A DNA stretch of 64,000 nucleotides from Allonocardiopsis opalescens (GTDB lineage Bacteria > Actinomycetota > Actinomycetes > Streptosporangiales > Streptosporangiaceae). The stretch spans positions 62,001 to 126,000 of the forward strand of contig NZ_PVZC01000004.1 in assembly GCF_003002095.1 (NCBI RefSeq). Direction: 5' to 3'. The notes under the pieces were generated by a model. It was not told where the DNA came from, searched no databases, and was given only the letters and a program-made list of their open reading frames with translations. Made by a program: the position numbers and the translations under genes. Below, in pieces: positions 1 through 9,085 of this stretch (its first letter is position 1; every line of letters begins with the position of its first letter).

Positions 1-604
1 CAACATCATCTTCGGCGCCGTCATCGACGACGCCCTCGGCGACGAGGTGCGCGTCACCGTGATCGCGGCCGGCTTCGACGAGGCGCGGTCCACCGTGCTG
101 CCGCCTGAACCGCCGTCGCACCGCGCGGCCGAGCCGCCGCACCGCGCGCCCGAGCCGGTCCGCGAGCGCCCGGCTCCCGCGCCGATCCACGCGGCGCCCG
201 TCCACCACCAGCCCGTCCACCACCACCAGCCGGTGCAGCCGCCGCCTCCGCCGGTGCGGCCGCAGCCGCCGGTCAGCGCCGCGCCGCCGCCGGCGCCCGA
301 GCCCGAACCGGAGCCCGAGCCGGTCGTGCACGAGCGGGCCGAGTACATCGAGCCGGAGCCCGAGCCGGAGCCGCCCGCCGAGCCCGAGACCACCGTCACC
401 CGGCTGGACCCCGCGCCCGAGCACCGGCCCGCCGACGACGATGACGACGATTCGTCCGGCCGCGACGCCGCGGTGCGGCCGCTGCACCCGCGCGGCGGCG
501 AGCACCACCGCGGCGCCTTCAGCCGCACCGCCGACATGCCGCGGCGCCCTGTCGTGTTCGACGAGGACGACGATCTGGACGTACCGGACTTTCTGAAAGA
601 CTAG
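1..604 (+). CDS. ftsZ: Cell division protein FtsZ, C-terminal part (5' end outside window)
   Basis: The open frame is already running at base 2. It encodes the end of the FtsZ GTPase core (NIIFGAVIDDALGDEVRVTV, then IAAGFD) and finishes with DLDVPDFLKD, the conserved C-terminal peptide by which FtsZ binds SepF and other division partners. FtsZ polymerises at midcell into the Z-ring. Between core and peptide lies a linker of about 160 residues, rich in Pro, Glu, Ala and His with Glu-Pro runs. This is longer than the linkers I know from Streptomyces or Mycobacterium FtsZ. The downstream genes pgeF, yggS, sepF, yggT and divIVA are the usual actinobacterial neighbours. Start codon, T3 and T7 loops are not in the window. 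Confidence 0.95.
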   Translation, partial: NIIFGAVIDDALGDEVRVTVIAAGFDEARSTVLPPEPPSHRAAEPPHRAPEPVRERPAPAPIHAAPVHHQPVHHHQPVQPPPPPVRPQPPVSAAPPPAPEPEPEPEPVVHERAEYIEPEPEPEPPAEPETTVTRLDPAPEHRPADDDDDDSSGRDAAVRPLHPRGGEHHRGAFSRTADMPRRPVVFDEDDDLDVPDFLKD

Positions 605-608
605 AGCG

Positions 609-1373
609 GTGACGCGCATCTTCGAGCTCGGCGGCGGTGTGAGAGCGGCGTTCCCCGGTCGTTTCGACGGCGGGGTGAGCGCCGCTCCCTATGACCGCCT
701 CAACCTCGGCGAACTGGTCGGCGACGATCCCGCGGCGGTGACCGCCAACCGGCGCGAGGCCGCCCGCGCCCTGGGCCTGGACCCGGGCAGGGTGGTGTGG
801 ATGCGCCAGGTGCACGGCGCCGAGGTGGCCGACGCGGCGGCCGCGCTGCCCATCGACGAACACGCCTCGGGCCTGGACGCCGGCCAGGCCGACGCCGTGG
901 TCGGCGCCGGTCCCGGCCTCGCGCTGGCCGTCAAGGTCGCCGACTGCGTGCCGGTGCTACTGGCCCACCCGGCCGCCGGGGTCATCGGCGCCGTCCACTC
1001 CGGCCGCAAGGGCACCGAGTCCGACGTGGTCGGCGCGGCGGTCGCCCGGATGGCCGCCCTGGGCGCCGACCCGGCCGGCTGCGCCGCCCTGATCGGCCCC
1101 GCCGTCTGCGGCAAGTGCTACGAGGTCCCGGCCGAGCTGCGCGAGCAGGTCGGCGCCGCCGTGCCCGCCGCCCCGTGCACCACCCGGCAGGGCACCCCCG
1201 GCCTGGACCTGCGCGCGGGCGTGCGCGCCCAGCTGCACCGCGCGGGCGTCGGCACGATCACCGAGGACGACCGCTGCACGGTGGAGAGCCCCGAGCTGTT
1301 CTCCCACCGCAGGGACGGCCGCACCGGCCGCTTCGCGGGCTTCGTCTGGCGGCCGGCCGGGAACGGACGATGA
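609..1373 (+). CDS. pgeF: Peptidoglycan editing factor PgeF (YfiH/YlmD, DUF152 laccase-domain family)
   Basis: This 254-residue protein has the YfiH family fold with the metal-site residues in place: His69 in RQVHGAEV, Cys113 in KVADCVPVLL and His130 in GAVHSGRKG, then IGPAVCGKCYEV. Characterised members act as purine nucleoside phosphorylases and, in E. coli, stop mis-incorporation of L-Ser into peptidoglycan. The start is GTG, 4 nt after ftsZ. The end overlaps the ATG of yggS by 4 nt (ATGA), so the genes are probably translationally coupled. The usual family motif HxGWRG is here HSGRKG. Family assignment is firm; the physiological substrate is inferred. Confidence 0.9.
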   Translation: MTRIFELGGGVRAAFPGRFDGGVSAAPYDRLNLGELVGDDPAAVTANRREAARALGLDPGRVVWMRQVHGAEVADAAAALPIDEHASGLDAGQADAVVGAGPGLALAVKVADCVPVLLAHPAAGVIGAVHSGRKGTESDVVGAAVARMAALGADPAGCAALIGPAVCGKCYEVPAELREQVGAAVPAAPCTTRQGTPGLDLRAGVRAQLHRAGVGTITEDDRCTVESPELFSHRRDGRTGRFAGFVWRPAGNGR

Positions 1374-2080
1374 CCCGTGAGCAGGAGCTGCGGGAGAGGC
1401 TGACCGCGCTGCGCGAGCGGATCGACGCGGCGGCCCGGGCCGCCGGGCGCGACCCCGCCGGCGTCCACCTGATCGCGGTGACCAAGAACCACCCCGCCTC
1501 CGACGTGCGGCTGCTGTCGCGGCTCGGGCTCGCCGACGTCGGCGAGAACCGCGACCAGGAGGCGGCGGCCAAGGCGCGCGAGTGCGCGGACCTGCCGCTG
1601 CGCTGGCACTTCGTCGGCCAGCTCCAGTCCAACAAGGCCCGCTCCGTCGCCCGCTACGCCCATATGGTGCACTCCGTCGACCGGCCCCGGATCGCGCGGG
1701 CGCTGGCCGCGGCCGCCGCGGCGCAGGACCGCGTCCTCGACTGCCTGGTGCAGGTGAACCTCGAACCCGCGCAGGAGGGGGAGCTGGGGCCGCGCGGCGG
1801 CGCCGACCCGGACGCGGTGCCGGATCTGGCCAAAATGATCGCGGCCGAGTCCTCGCTGCGGCTGGCCGGGCTGATGGCCGTCGCGCCGCGCGGCGGCGCG
1901 CCCGACCCCGCCTTCGCCCGGCTGCGGGCGCTGGCGGCCGAGGTCACGGCCGTGTATCCGGACGCCGGAGTGATCTCCGCGGGCATGAGCGCGGACCTCG
2001 AAAGCGCCGTGCGGAACGGCGCGACACACCTGCGGATCGGTACGGCGTTGCTCGGCGCCCGGCGACCGATGGTCAGGTAA
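1370..2080 (+). CDS. YggS/YlmE-family pyridoxal phosphate homeostasis protein
   Basis: The protein has 236 residues and the YggS/PROSC alanine-racemase-like barrel. [14 protein letters not shown] carries the Lys expected to bind PLP, followed by [22 protein letters not shown] and the phosphate-binding [12 protein letters not shown]. Members bind PLP and keep free PLP and amino-acid pools in balance, with no known catalytic activity. The ATG overlaps the pgeF stop. Position between pgeF and sepF is conserved in actinobacteria and Firmicutes. An insertion ([13 protein letters not shown]) sits near residue 135. Confidence 0.92.
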   Translation: MTREQELRERLTALRERIDAAARAAGRDPAGVHLIAVTKNHPASDVRLLSRLGLADVGENRDQEAAAKARECADLPLRWHFVGQLQSNKARSVARYAHMVHSVDRPRIARALAAAAAAQDRVLDCLVQVNLEPAQEGELGPRGGADPDAVPDLAKMIAAESSLRLAGLMAVAPRGGAPDPAFARLRALAAEVTAVYPDAGVISAGMSADLESAVRNGATHLRIGTALLGARRPMVR

Positions 2081-2162
2081 TGTCCCTCATGGACGTTTGA
2101 CGTCCACCTGTCACCTCGGTGGCCGCGCCGTGGGGACCACTGGTACGACGGAGGGCTTACGG

Positions 2163-2714
2163 ATGGCCGGCGCAATGCGCAAGATGGCGGTCTATCTCGG
2201 CCTCGTGGAGGATGACCGCTACGACGACCGTTACGACCACCGCTACGCGCCCGAATATGATGACTTCGACGACTTCGACGACGGTGTCGAGGACAACGGC
2301 GACGGGCGCCGCGATCTGGCGGCCGATGGCGCCGTCGCCACGGTCCGTGAGGACGATCCGCGTGCCGACCACGGCTACGCACCGTCCGCGCCAGAGCGAC
2401 GGAACGTGACCACCACCCTCCCGGCGACAGCGGATCTCGCGCGTATCACTACGCTGCATCCACGCACGTACAACGAAGCCCGTACCATCGGAGAGCACTT
2501 CAGGGAGGGCACGCCGGTGATCATGAACCTGACCGAGATGGTCGACAGCGACGCCAAGCGTCTCGTCGACTTCGCGGCCGGGCTGATCTTCGGGCTGCAC
2601 GGCAGCATCGAGCGCGTGACCAACAAGGTGTTCCTGTTGTCCCCTGCCAACGTCGAGGTGACCGCTGAGGACAAAGCACGAATCGCCGAACGAGGTTTCT
2701 TCAATCAGAGCTAG
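2163..2714 (+). CDS. sepF: Cell division protein SepF
   Basis: SepF binds the FtsZ tail and tethers the Z-ring to the membrane. The 183-residue product begins [18 protein letters not shown], the amphipathic membrane-binding helix typical of actinobacterial SepF. An acidic Asp/Tyr-rich linker follows to about residue 75, then the SepF core with [40 protein letters not shown] and [15 protein letters not shown]. The frame is open 66 nt further upstream, but ATG 2163 is chosen because it yields the conserved N-terminus and has a GGAGGG Shine-Dalgarno sequence before it. It stands 82 nt after yggS; no strong promoter was recognised. Confidence 0.95.
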   Translation: MAGAMRKMAVYLGLVEDDRYDDRYDHRYAPEYDDFDDFDDGVEDNGDGRRDLAADGAVATVREDDPRADHGYAPSAPERRNVTTTLPATADLARITTLHPRTYNEARTIGEHFREGTPVIMNLTEMVDSDAKRLVDFAAGLIFGLHGSIERVTNKVFLLSPANVEVTAEDKARIAERGFFNQS

Positions 2715-2757
2715 ATGGTTCAGTACCCATGCGCGAAAGACCGGGTGAGGCACGCTC

Positions 2758-3042
2758 GTGAACATCGTTCAGGACGTGCTGGTCGCCGTTCTCAACATCT
2801 ACCTGCTCCTCCTCATCGGTCGGGTGATCTTTGAGCTGCTGCAGGTGTTCTCGCGATCCTGGAAGCCGCGGGGCGTCGTACTGGTGCTCGCCGAGACGGT
2901 GTTCACACTCACCGATCCGCCCCTCAAGTTCCTGCGGCGCTTCATCCCGCCGCTGCGACTGGGAGGCGTCGCACTGGATCTCAGCTTCACGGTGCTGTTC
3001 ATCATCATCCTGATCCTGATCCAGATCGTGCGGCTGCTCTGA
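2758..3042 (+). CDS. YggT-family membrane protein
   Basis: This small protein of 94 residues has two hydrophobic segments (about residues 5-27 and 70-92) around a basic loop with LTDPPLKFLRRFIPPLR, the signature of the YggT/YlmG family. It lies between sepF and divIVA, its conserved place. Members are linked to division, cell shape and osmotic tolerance, but no biochemical activity is established. The start is GTG, preceded by GGGTGAGG. Confidence 0.92.
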   Translation: MNIVQDVLVAVLNIYLLLLIGRVIFELLQVFSRSWKPRGVVLVLAETVFTLTDPPLKFLRRFIPPLRLGGVALDLSFTVLFIIILILIQIVRLL

Positions 3043-3091
3043 TCGGGTACCGTCCCTACGGACAGACTCCAAGCGCGCCAAGGAGACCAAC

Positions 3092-3934
3092 ATGTCGCTT
3101 ACCCCCGCGGATGTGCGGAATAAGCAGTTCAGTACGACCCGGCTCAGGCCGGGGTACGACGAGGAGGAGGTCGACGCCTTCCTCGACGAGGTCGAGGCCG
3201 AGCTCGACCGCCTGATCCAGGAGAACGAGGAGCTGCGCGCCAAGCTGGCCGAGTCGCTGCGCGGCAAGCCGCTGGGCATGGCCTCCGCTCCGGTGATGGA
3301 CCCCGTCCGGCAGGAACTGCCTCCCGAGCCCCCCAAGCCCGAGCCGCAGCCGGAGCCGCGCCCCGAGCCGCCGCTCCCGATGGCCATGGGCATGCCGCAG
3401 GGCGGCGAGGACAACATGGACACCGCGGCGCGGGTGCTGGCGCTGGCGCAGCAGACCGCCGACCAGGCCATCGCCGACGCGCGGCGCGAGGCCGACGAGA
3501 CGCTGGGCCGCGCCCGGCACGAGGCCGACAGCATCCTCGGCAAGGCGCGCCGCCAGGCCGAGCAGATCGTCGGCGAGGCCCGCGCCCGCGCCGAGAACCT
3601 CGACCGCGACGCGCAGGAGCGCCACCACCAGGTGATGGGCTCGCTGGTGCAGCAGCGTGAGGAGCTCGAGGACAAGGTCGAGGAGCTGCGCGGCTTCGAG
3701 CGCGAGTACCGCAGCCGCCTGCGCGCCTACCTTGAGGGCCTGCTGGGCGAACTCGACGCCGGCACCGGCGACACCGGGTCGTTCCCGACCGCGGGCACCG
3801 GCCCGTCCCCGTCCTCGCTCCAGCACGGCGAACCGCGCAACGGCGCGCCGACCGGAGCCCAGAGCCCGTTTCCGCAGCCTGAACCGGCTCCGCACGGCGG
3901 ATTCCGCCCGGAACCGCCGCACGACCGCCGCTGA
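3092..3934 (+). CDS. wag31: DivIVA/Wag31 polar growth protein
   Basis: The 280-residue protein opens with the DivIVA membrane-binding domain (MSLTPADVRNKQFSTTRLR, then GYDEEEVDAFLDEVEAEL). A Pro/Glu-rich linker follows at about residues 75-105. Next comes a long coiled coil at about 115-215 (LALAQQTADQAIADARREAD and following heptads). The tail is low-complexity. DivIVA senses curved membrane at poles and recruits the apical growth machinery in actinobacteria. The Shine-Dalgarno AAGGAG lies 8 nt before ATG 3092. A TACCGT hexamer at 3048-3053 is a possible -10 element. Confidence 0.95.
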   Translation: MSLTPADVRNKQFSTTRLRPGYDEEEVDAFLDEVEAELDRLIQENEELRAKLAESLRGKPLGMASAPVMDPVRQELPPEPPKPEPQPEPRPEPPLPMAMGMPQGGEDNMDTAARVLALAQQTADQAIADARREADETLGRARHEADSILGKARRQAEQIVGEARARAENLDRDAQERHHQVMGSLVQQREELEDKVEELRGFEREYRSRLRAYLEGLLGELDAGTGDTGSFPTAGTGPSPSSLQHGEPRNGAPTGAQSPFPQPEPAPHGGFRPEPPHDRR

Positions 3935-4073
3935 TACCGCTACGGTTGGGCGAACGGGCGGGTCACCGCCGGTCGCTCCAGCCCCGTTCGGCGGCTGACG
4001 GCCGGGTACGGCCGCCCAGCGCCAGGACAACCCAGGCCCCGTGAGTCGGGGTGAGCCGGATTCGAGGACTTCC

Positions 4074-5447
4074 GTGATCATCGCGAGCGCCGTCCTCGCC
4101 GTGGTGGCCATCGCCGCTCTCGCCGTGGGCTTCGCGCTCGCGCAGGTGGCGGTCGTCTACACGGCACTGGGGATCGCACTGCTGTCGTCGGTCCTGCTCG
4201 CGGTCGGGGTCGTCCTCCGGCGCAAGGAGTTGTTCGGCACGCACTCGGCGCACGGCGACGTGGCGCACGCACAGGAACGTACGGACGGTCCGGGGAAGGC
4301 GTCCGAACGTACCGAGCGGGCCGCCGCGCCGGCCGAGAGCCGGAGCGGAGCCGAGCCTTGGCAGCCGGTGCCCGGCGCGCGGCCGGCCGCCCCGCCCTTC
4401 GGTGGGGCGGCGGCCGCCGGGGCGCGGCCGGCCGCCTTCGAGCAGCGGCCCACGCAGCGCACCGAGCAGGCCGAGCGGCCCAGGCCCGCCTGGCCGGGCC
4501 CGGCCGCCGCCCCCGAGCGCCCCGCGCCGGAACCGGCGCCCAGGCCCGGTCGCCCGGTGCCCGCGCCGAGCCCCGCACCGGCGGGGCCGATCACCTACGA
4601 CATTCCCGGGTCCGCCGACGACCGCACCGAGCGGGTGCGGCCGGACCGGCCCGAGGAACCGCGCACCGAGCCGGTGCCGGTGCCCGGCGGCGCGGCGCAC
4701 GACGACCGGCCGCAGGACGAGCCCCGCTGGGCCGAGCCGAGCGACGGCGAGGAGACCCGGCGCGTTCCGGCGCCGACCGCCCGGCCGTCCGGGCCGGAGC
4801 CCGCGGACGACCGCGCCGAGCCCGAGCCGGCCCAGCAGCCGGCACCCGAGCCGCAACGGCCCGAATCCGACGAAGCGGCCGCCATCGGCGCCTTCGCCTG
4901 GAGCCGCGACCCCGCCGACACCGACGCGGACTCCGCCGCCTCCGAGGCGGAGCGGTCCGAGCCGGAGGACGACGAGCCCGCCGCGTCCGCCACCGGTGCG
5001 CGTCCGGAGCAGGCCGAGGCCGCGGCCGAGGCGGCGGCGCCCGAGCCGGAACCGGCCGAGGCCGAGCGCGCGGAGCCCGACGTCGCGCCGACCGACGACG
5101 CCGCGGCCGAGCCCGGGTCCGACGACAGCCGCGACACCGACACCTACGTCCGGCCCGCCGCCGACGCGGAGCCGGCCGACGAAGCACACCAGGAACCCGG
5201 AGCGGAGCCGGACGCCGCTGACACCGCCGAGGACGCCGGCGTGCCCACGTCCGGCTCCGGCGACGGCGCGGGCACCGGCACCGGATCCACTGCCGGCGAC
5301 GAAGCAGGCGAGGCGCAGGACGCCGCCCGCCAGGCCGACGGCTCCGCCCCGTCCGCCGCCGATGCGGACGAGGACGGCCCGCGCTGGTTCATCCCGGCCG
5401 ACGAGGATCCCGACGACACCCCCGGGTCCCGCCCCGCCGACCGCTGA
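4074..5447 (+). CDS. Membrane protein with two N-terminal helices and a long disordered Pro/Glu/Ala tail
   Basis: No family was recognised. The first 55 residues form two membrane helices (IIASAVLAVVAIAALAVGFA and VVYTALGIALLSSVLLAVGV) followed by RRKELFG. About 400 residues of low complexity follow, rich in Pro, Ala, Glu and Asp, ending DEDGPRWFIPADEDPDDTPG. Charge and composition suggest a cytoplasmic scaffold or partner-binding tail. GTG 4074 is chosen because GAGGA precedes it; an in-frame GTG at 4041 would add 11 residues. The gene stands between wag31 and the convergent ileS, so a role at the pole or septum is conceivable but only by position. A palindromic terminator follows. Confidence 0.7.
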   Translation: MIIASAVLAVVAIAALAVGFALAQVAVVYTALGIALLSSVLLAVGVVLRRKELFGTHSAHGDVAHAQERTDGPGKASERTERAAAPAESRSGAEPWQPVPGARPAAPPFGGAAAAGARPAAFEQRPTQRTEQAERPRPAWPGPAAAPERPAPEPAPRPGRPVPAPSPAPAGPITYDIPGSADDRTERVRPDRPEEPRTEPVPVPGGAAHDDRPQDEPRWAEPSDGEETRRVPAPTARPSGPEPADDRAEPEPAQQPAPEPQRPESDEAAAIGAFAWSRDPADTDADSAASEAERSEPEDDEPAASATGARPEQAEAAAEAAAPEPEPAEAERAEPDVAPTDDAAAEPGSDDSRDTDTYVRPAADAEPADEAHQEPGAEPDAADTAEDAGVPTSGSGDGAGTGTGSTAGDEAGEAQDAARQADGSAPSAADADEDGPRWFIPADEDPDDTPGSRPADR

Positions 5448-5473
5448 ACTCTGCTGCGGCACATCGCCGGCCC

Positions 5474-5501
5474 TGCCGGACCGGCGGCCGCCGGTCCGGC
5501 A
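5474..5501 (+). terminator. Perfect 28-bp palindrome after the membrane-protein gene
   Basis: A perfect inverted repeat with 14-nt arms (5474-5487 and 5488-5501) begins 27 nt after the stop at 5447. It is G+C rich with no T-tract, the usual look of actinobacterial intrinsic terminators. It lies between two convergent genes. Confidence 0.6.
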
Positions 5502-5567
5502 CCGGCCGATGCACGGCGTCCACGACATGGCCGAGGGCGCGCCCGGCCTCCGGCGGCGACGCGGCCG

Positions 5568-5608
5568 TGCCGGGACGGCCCCGCCGTGCGGGCGGGGCCG
5601 TCCCGGCA
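5568..5608 (-). terminator. Stem-loop terminator of ileS
   Basis: An 18-bp perfect stem (5568-5585 with 5591-5608) encloses a 5-nt loop. It begins 7 nt past the ileS stop on the minus strand. It is separate from the palindrome at 5474-5501, so each convergent gene has its own hairpin. No T-tract. Confidence 0.7.
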
Positions 5609-5614
5609 GCCCGC

Positions 5615-8600
5615 TCAGCCCCGGCGGGCCAGCCGGAAGCTGAGGCCGAGGTCGGGGTCGCCGTGCTCGGTGGCGTCGGAGCCGCCCGGGCCCTCGGCGA
5701 AGGTCCCGGCCAGGACCTCGGCGGCGATGTCGGGGCCGAAGTCGGTGAGGGCGCGGCGCAGCTCCTTGTCGGCGGCGGACCACCACACGTCGACGCGGTC
5801 GGAGATGTCCAGGCCGCTGGACTTGCGGGCGTCCTGCACCAGCCGGACCACCTCGCGGGCCAGGCCCGCCCGGACCAGTTCCGGGCTCAGCTCCAGGTCG
5901 AGCGCGAGGGTCTCGCCCGCCCCGGCCGCGACGGCCCAGCCCTCGCGGGGCTGCTCGGTCACGACCAGCTCGCCCGGCTCCAGCCGCACCTCGCCCAGCT
6001 CGGCCGCGGTGAGGGAGACCGAGCCGTCGGCGCGCAGCCGGTGCACCAGCCCGGCCGGGTCGGCCGCGCCGACGGCGGCCGCGACCTTCGGGGTCTGCTT
6101 GCCGAAGCGGCGGCCCAGCTCGCGGAAGTTGGGCTTGACCGTGTAGTCGACCAGCTCGCCGCCGACGGCGCCCAGCGGGTGCAGCTCGGCCACGTTCAGC
6201 TCGTCGGCGATGACCTCGCGCAGCTCGGGGCTGAGCGCGTCGAAGCCCGCCGCGCCCACCACGGCCCGGCCCAGCGGCTGGCGGGTGCGCACACCGGAGG
6301 TGGCGCGGGCGGTGCGGCCCAGCTCCACCAGCCGCCTGGCCAGCGCCATCCGCTCGCTCAGCTGCGGGTCCAGCAGCTCGGTGCGCACCTGCGGCCAGGA
6401 GGCGAGGTGCACCGACTCGGGGGCGTCCGGGGTGCGCAGCACGTCCCACAGGTAGTCGGTCAGGAAGGGCACGATCGGCGCCATCAGCCGGGTCAGCACC
6501 TCAAGGCACTCGTACAGGGTGGCGAAGGCGGCCGCGCCCTCGGGGGTGGCCGCCCCGCCCCAGAAGCGGCGGCGCGAGCGGCGCACGTACCAGTTGGACA
6601 GGTCGTCGACGAACTCGGTGAGCCGCCGGCCGGCCCGCGCGGTGTCGAAGTCCTCCAGGGCGGCGTCGACCTCGCCCACGGTGCGGTTCAGCTCGGCCAG
6701 CACCCACCGGTCCAGCAGCGGGCGCTGCGCGTACGGCGGCGCCTCGGCCGCCCGCGAGGGGTCCCAGCCCTCGCCGGCCCGCGCGTACAGCACGAAGAAG
6801 GACGCGGTGTTCCAGTAGGTGAGCAGCACCTTGCGCACGATCTCTTCCAGCGCGGCGTGCCCGACCCGGCGCGGCGCCCACGGCGAGCCGGAGGCGGCCA
6901 TGAACCAGCGCAGCGCGTCGGCGCCGTGCCGCTCCATCACCGGGATCGGCTCCAGGATGTTGCCGAGGTGCTTGCTCATCTTGCGGCCGTCCTCGGCCAG
7001 GATGTGGCCGAGGCAGACGACGTTCTCGTAGGAGGAGCGGTCGAAGACCAGGGTGCCGACCGCCATCAGCGAGTAGAACCAGCCGCGGGTCTGGTCGATC
7101 GCCTCGCAGATGTACTGCGCCGGGTAGGAGCGCTCGAAGCGCTCCTGGTTCCGGTACGGCGCCCCCCACTGCGCGAAGGGCATCGAGCCGGAGTCGAACC
7201 AGGCGTCGATCACCTCGGGCACCCGGCGCGCGGTGAGGCCGCACTCCGGGCACGGCAGGGTGACGTCGTCGACGTAGGGGCGGTGCGGGTCGAGCGCGGA
7301 CAGCTCGCGCCCGGCCAGCTCGCCCAGCTCGGCCAGCGAGCCCACGCAGGTGATGTGGGAGTCCGGGCACTCCCACAGCGGCAGCGGAGTGCCCCAGTAG
7401 CGGCTGCGCGACAGCGCCCAGTCGATGTTGTTGCGCAGCCACTCGCCGTAGCGGCCGTTCTTGATGGTGGCCGGGTACCAGTTGGTGCGCTCGTTCTCGG
7501 CGAGCAGCCGGTCCTTGATCCGGGTGGTGCGGATGTACCAGGACGGCAGCGCGTAGTACAGCAGCGCGGTGTGGCAGCGCCAGCAGTGCGGATAGCTGTG
7601 CTCGTAGTCCTGGTGGCGGAAGAGCAGGCCGCGTTCGCGCAGGTCGGCGACGAGGGTGGCGTCGGCGGTCTTGAAGAACACCCCGCCCACCAGGTCCAGG
7701 TCCTGCTCGAAGGTGCCGTCGGCGCGCACCGGGTTCACCACCGGCAGGCCGTAGGCGCGGCAGGTGCGCATGTCGTCCTCGCCGAAGGCGGGGGACTGGT
7801 GCACCAGGCCGGTGCCGTCCTCGACGGTGACGTAGTCGGCCAGCACCACGAAGTGCGCGGGCTCGGCGAACTCCACCAGCTCGAAGGGGCGCCGGTAGGT
7901 CCAGCGCTCCATCTGCGCGCCGGTGAAGCGCTCGCCGGTGGCCGTCCAGCCCTCGCCGAGGGCGGCGCCCAGCAGCGGCTCGGCCACCACCACCCGCTCG
8001 GCGCCGTCGGTGGCCACCACGTACTCGACCTCGGGGTGCACCGCCACGGCCGTGTTGGACACCAGGGTCCACGGGGTGGTGGTCCACACCAGCAGCGAGG
8101 CGGCGTCCGCACCGCCCGACAGCGGCCCCGAGGTGAGCGGCAGGCGCACGTAGACCGAGGGGTCGGTCACCGTCTCGTAGCCCTGCGCCAGCTCGTGGTC
8201 GGACAGGGTGGTGCCGCAGCGCGGACAGTACGGGCTGATCCGGAAGTCGCGAACCAGCAGCCCCTTGCCGTGGATCGCCTTCAGCGCCCACCACACCGAC
8301 TCCACGTAGGAGGCGTCCATCGTGCGGTACGCCTGGGAGAGGTCGACCCAGTAGCCCATCCGCTCGGTCAGCTCGGTGAACGCGTCCACATTGCGCAGCA
8401 CCGACTCGCGGCAGCGGTCGTTGAACTCGGCGATGCCGAACTCCTCGATGTCCTTCTTGCCGGAGAGCCCGAGCTCCTTCTCCACGGCGACCTCGACGGG
8501 CAGGCCGTGGCAGTCCCAGCCGGCCTTCCGCTCGACGTGGTAGCCCTTCATCGTCTTGAAGCGCGGGAACACGTCCTTGAAGACGCGCGCCTCGACGTGG

Positions 8601-8797
8601 TGCACCCCGGGCTGACCGTTGGCGGTGGGCGGGCCCTCGTAGAAGACCCAGGACGGACCGCCCTCGGTCTGCTTCAGCGACTGCTCGAACACTCCGGAGC
8701 TGCTCCAGCGGCGCAGCACCTCGCGCTCCAGGGCGGGCAGGTCGACCTGCGCGGGCAGTGCCCGGAACGGCGGATCGGTGTGGCGTGTGGGCGACAC
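5615..8797 (-). CDS. ileS: Isoleucyl-tRNA synthetase
   Basis: This class I synthetase charges tRNA-Ile with isoleucine and edits valine. The protein has 1060 residues, in the usual size range. The HIGH-like motif is HHVEA (about residues 66-70) in GPPTANGQPGVHHVEARVF, and KMSKH lies near residue 604. Cysteine pairs CPRCGTTLSDHE and CWRCHTALL, and later CPECGLTARRV, can bind zinc. The start is GTG 8797 with GGGGAGGT 9 nt before it; that Shine-Dalgarno sequence can be masked by the T-box leader. On this strand it is monocistronic and ends at its own hairpin. The antisense strand is open for over 1000 codons, an artefact of high GC. Confidence 0.97.
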   Translation of the reverse strand: MSPTRHTDPPFRALPAQVDLPALEREVLRRWSSSGVFEQSLKQTEGGPSWVFYEGPPTANGQPGVHHVEARVFKDVFPRFKTMKGYHVERKAGWDCHGLPVEVAVEKELGLSGKKDIEEFGIAEFNDRCRESVLRNVDAFTELTERMGYWVDLSQAYRTMDASYVESVWWALKAIHGKGLLVRDFRISPYCPRCGTTLSDHELAQGYETVTDPSVYVRLPLTSGPLSGGADAASLLVWTTTPWTLVSNTAVAVHPEVEYVVATDGAERVVVAEPLLGAALGEGWTATGERFTGAQMERWTYRRPFELVEFAEPAHFVVLADYVTVEDGTGLVHQSPAFGEDDMRTCRAYGLPVVNPVRADGTFEQDLDLVGGVFFKTADATLVADLRERGLLFRHQDYEHSYPHCWRCHTALLYYALPSWYIRTTRIKDRLLAENERTNWYPATIKNGRYGEWLRNNIDWALSRSRYWGTPLPLWECPDSHITCVGSLAELGELAGRELSALDPHRPYVDDVTLPCPECGLTARRVPEVIDAWFDSGSMPFAQWGAPYRNQERFERSYPAQYICEAIDQTRGWFYSLMAVGTLVFDRSSYENVVCLGHILAEDGRKMSKHLGNILEPIPVMERHGADALRWFMAASGSPWAPRRVGHAALEEIVRKVLLTYWNTASFFVLYARAGEGWDPSRAAEAPPYAQRPLLDRWVLAELNRTVGEVDAALEDFDTARAGRRLTEFVDDLSNWYVRRSRRRFWGGAATPEGAAAFATLYECLEVLTRLMAPIVPFLTDYLWDVLRTPDAPESVHLASWPQVRTELLDPQLSERMALARRLVELGRTARATSGVRTRQPLGRAVVGAAGFDALSPELREVIADELNVAELHPLGAVGGELVDYTVKPNFRELGRRFGKQTPKVAAAVGAADPAGLVHRLRADGSVSLTAAELGEVRLEPGELVVTEQPREGWAVAAGAGETLALDLELSPELVRAGLAREVVRLVQDARKSSGLDISDRVDVWWSAADKELRRALTDFGPDIAAEVLAGTFAEGPGGSDATEHGDPDLGLSFRLARRG

Positions 8798-8807
8798 GGG
8801 TGGCGGA

Positions 8808-9085
8808 CCTCCCCATCAGGTCCGGACGCGGTCGCGTCCGGCGGCGAACACCTGACGGAGGGACGAGACGGCGACGCGCGCCCTCCCGCGGTACCACCCT
8901 CCTTGGCCGCCCGCTTCCGGTGCGGCCCGCTTCGTTGCCTGCGGCGGCCGGGTCTACTGGGCGGGCGCCGACGGGGGTCCGCTGTTCTTCCGGCGGCTCC
9001 GGGGTGATCTTCGCGACGGGCCTCGCCCCGGGCTCGCACCGTCCCCGGGTCGCTCAGGCGGGCGGCCGCCGCTACTCGTCCCCAT
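8808..9085 (-). promoter_or_regulatory. T-box riboswitch leader of ileS (isoleucine, translational type)
   Basis: On the minus strand the leader has the T-box AGGGTGGTACCGCG (8900-8887), whose TGGT can pair with the ACCA end of uncharged tRNA-Ile. The specifier loop shows AGTA (9076-9073) opposite GAAG, followed by the Ile codon ATC (9008-9006). CGTCCCT (8865-8859) closes the antisequestor with GGAGGG of the T-box arm. The same segment continues as CCTCCGTCAGG (8861-8851), which can instead pair with CCTGATGGGGAGG (8820-8808) and mask the ileS Shine-Dalgarno. A perfect hairpin (8841-8833 with 8830-8822) sits inside that sequestor. The two pairings exclude each other, so control at translation start is expected, as known for actinobacterial ileS T-boxes. 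Confidence 0.93.

Noticed and set aside
5567-9007. Open frame of more than 1100 codons on the plus strand opposite ileS
   Set aside because: It is the antisense of a certain gene and spans the T-box. Its Gly/Ala/Arg-rich composition is the usual by-product of high third-position GC.
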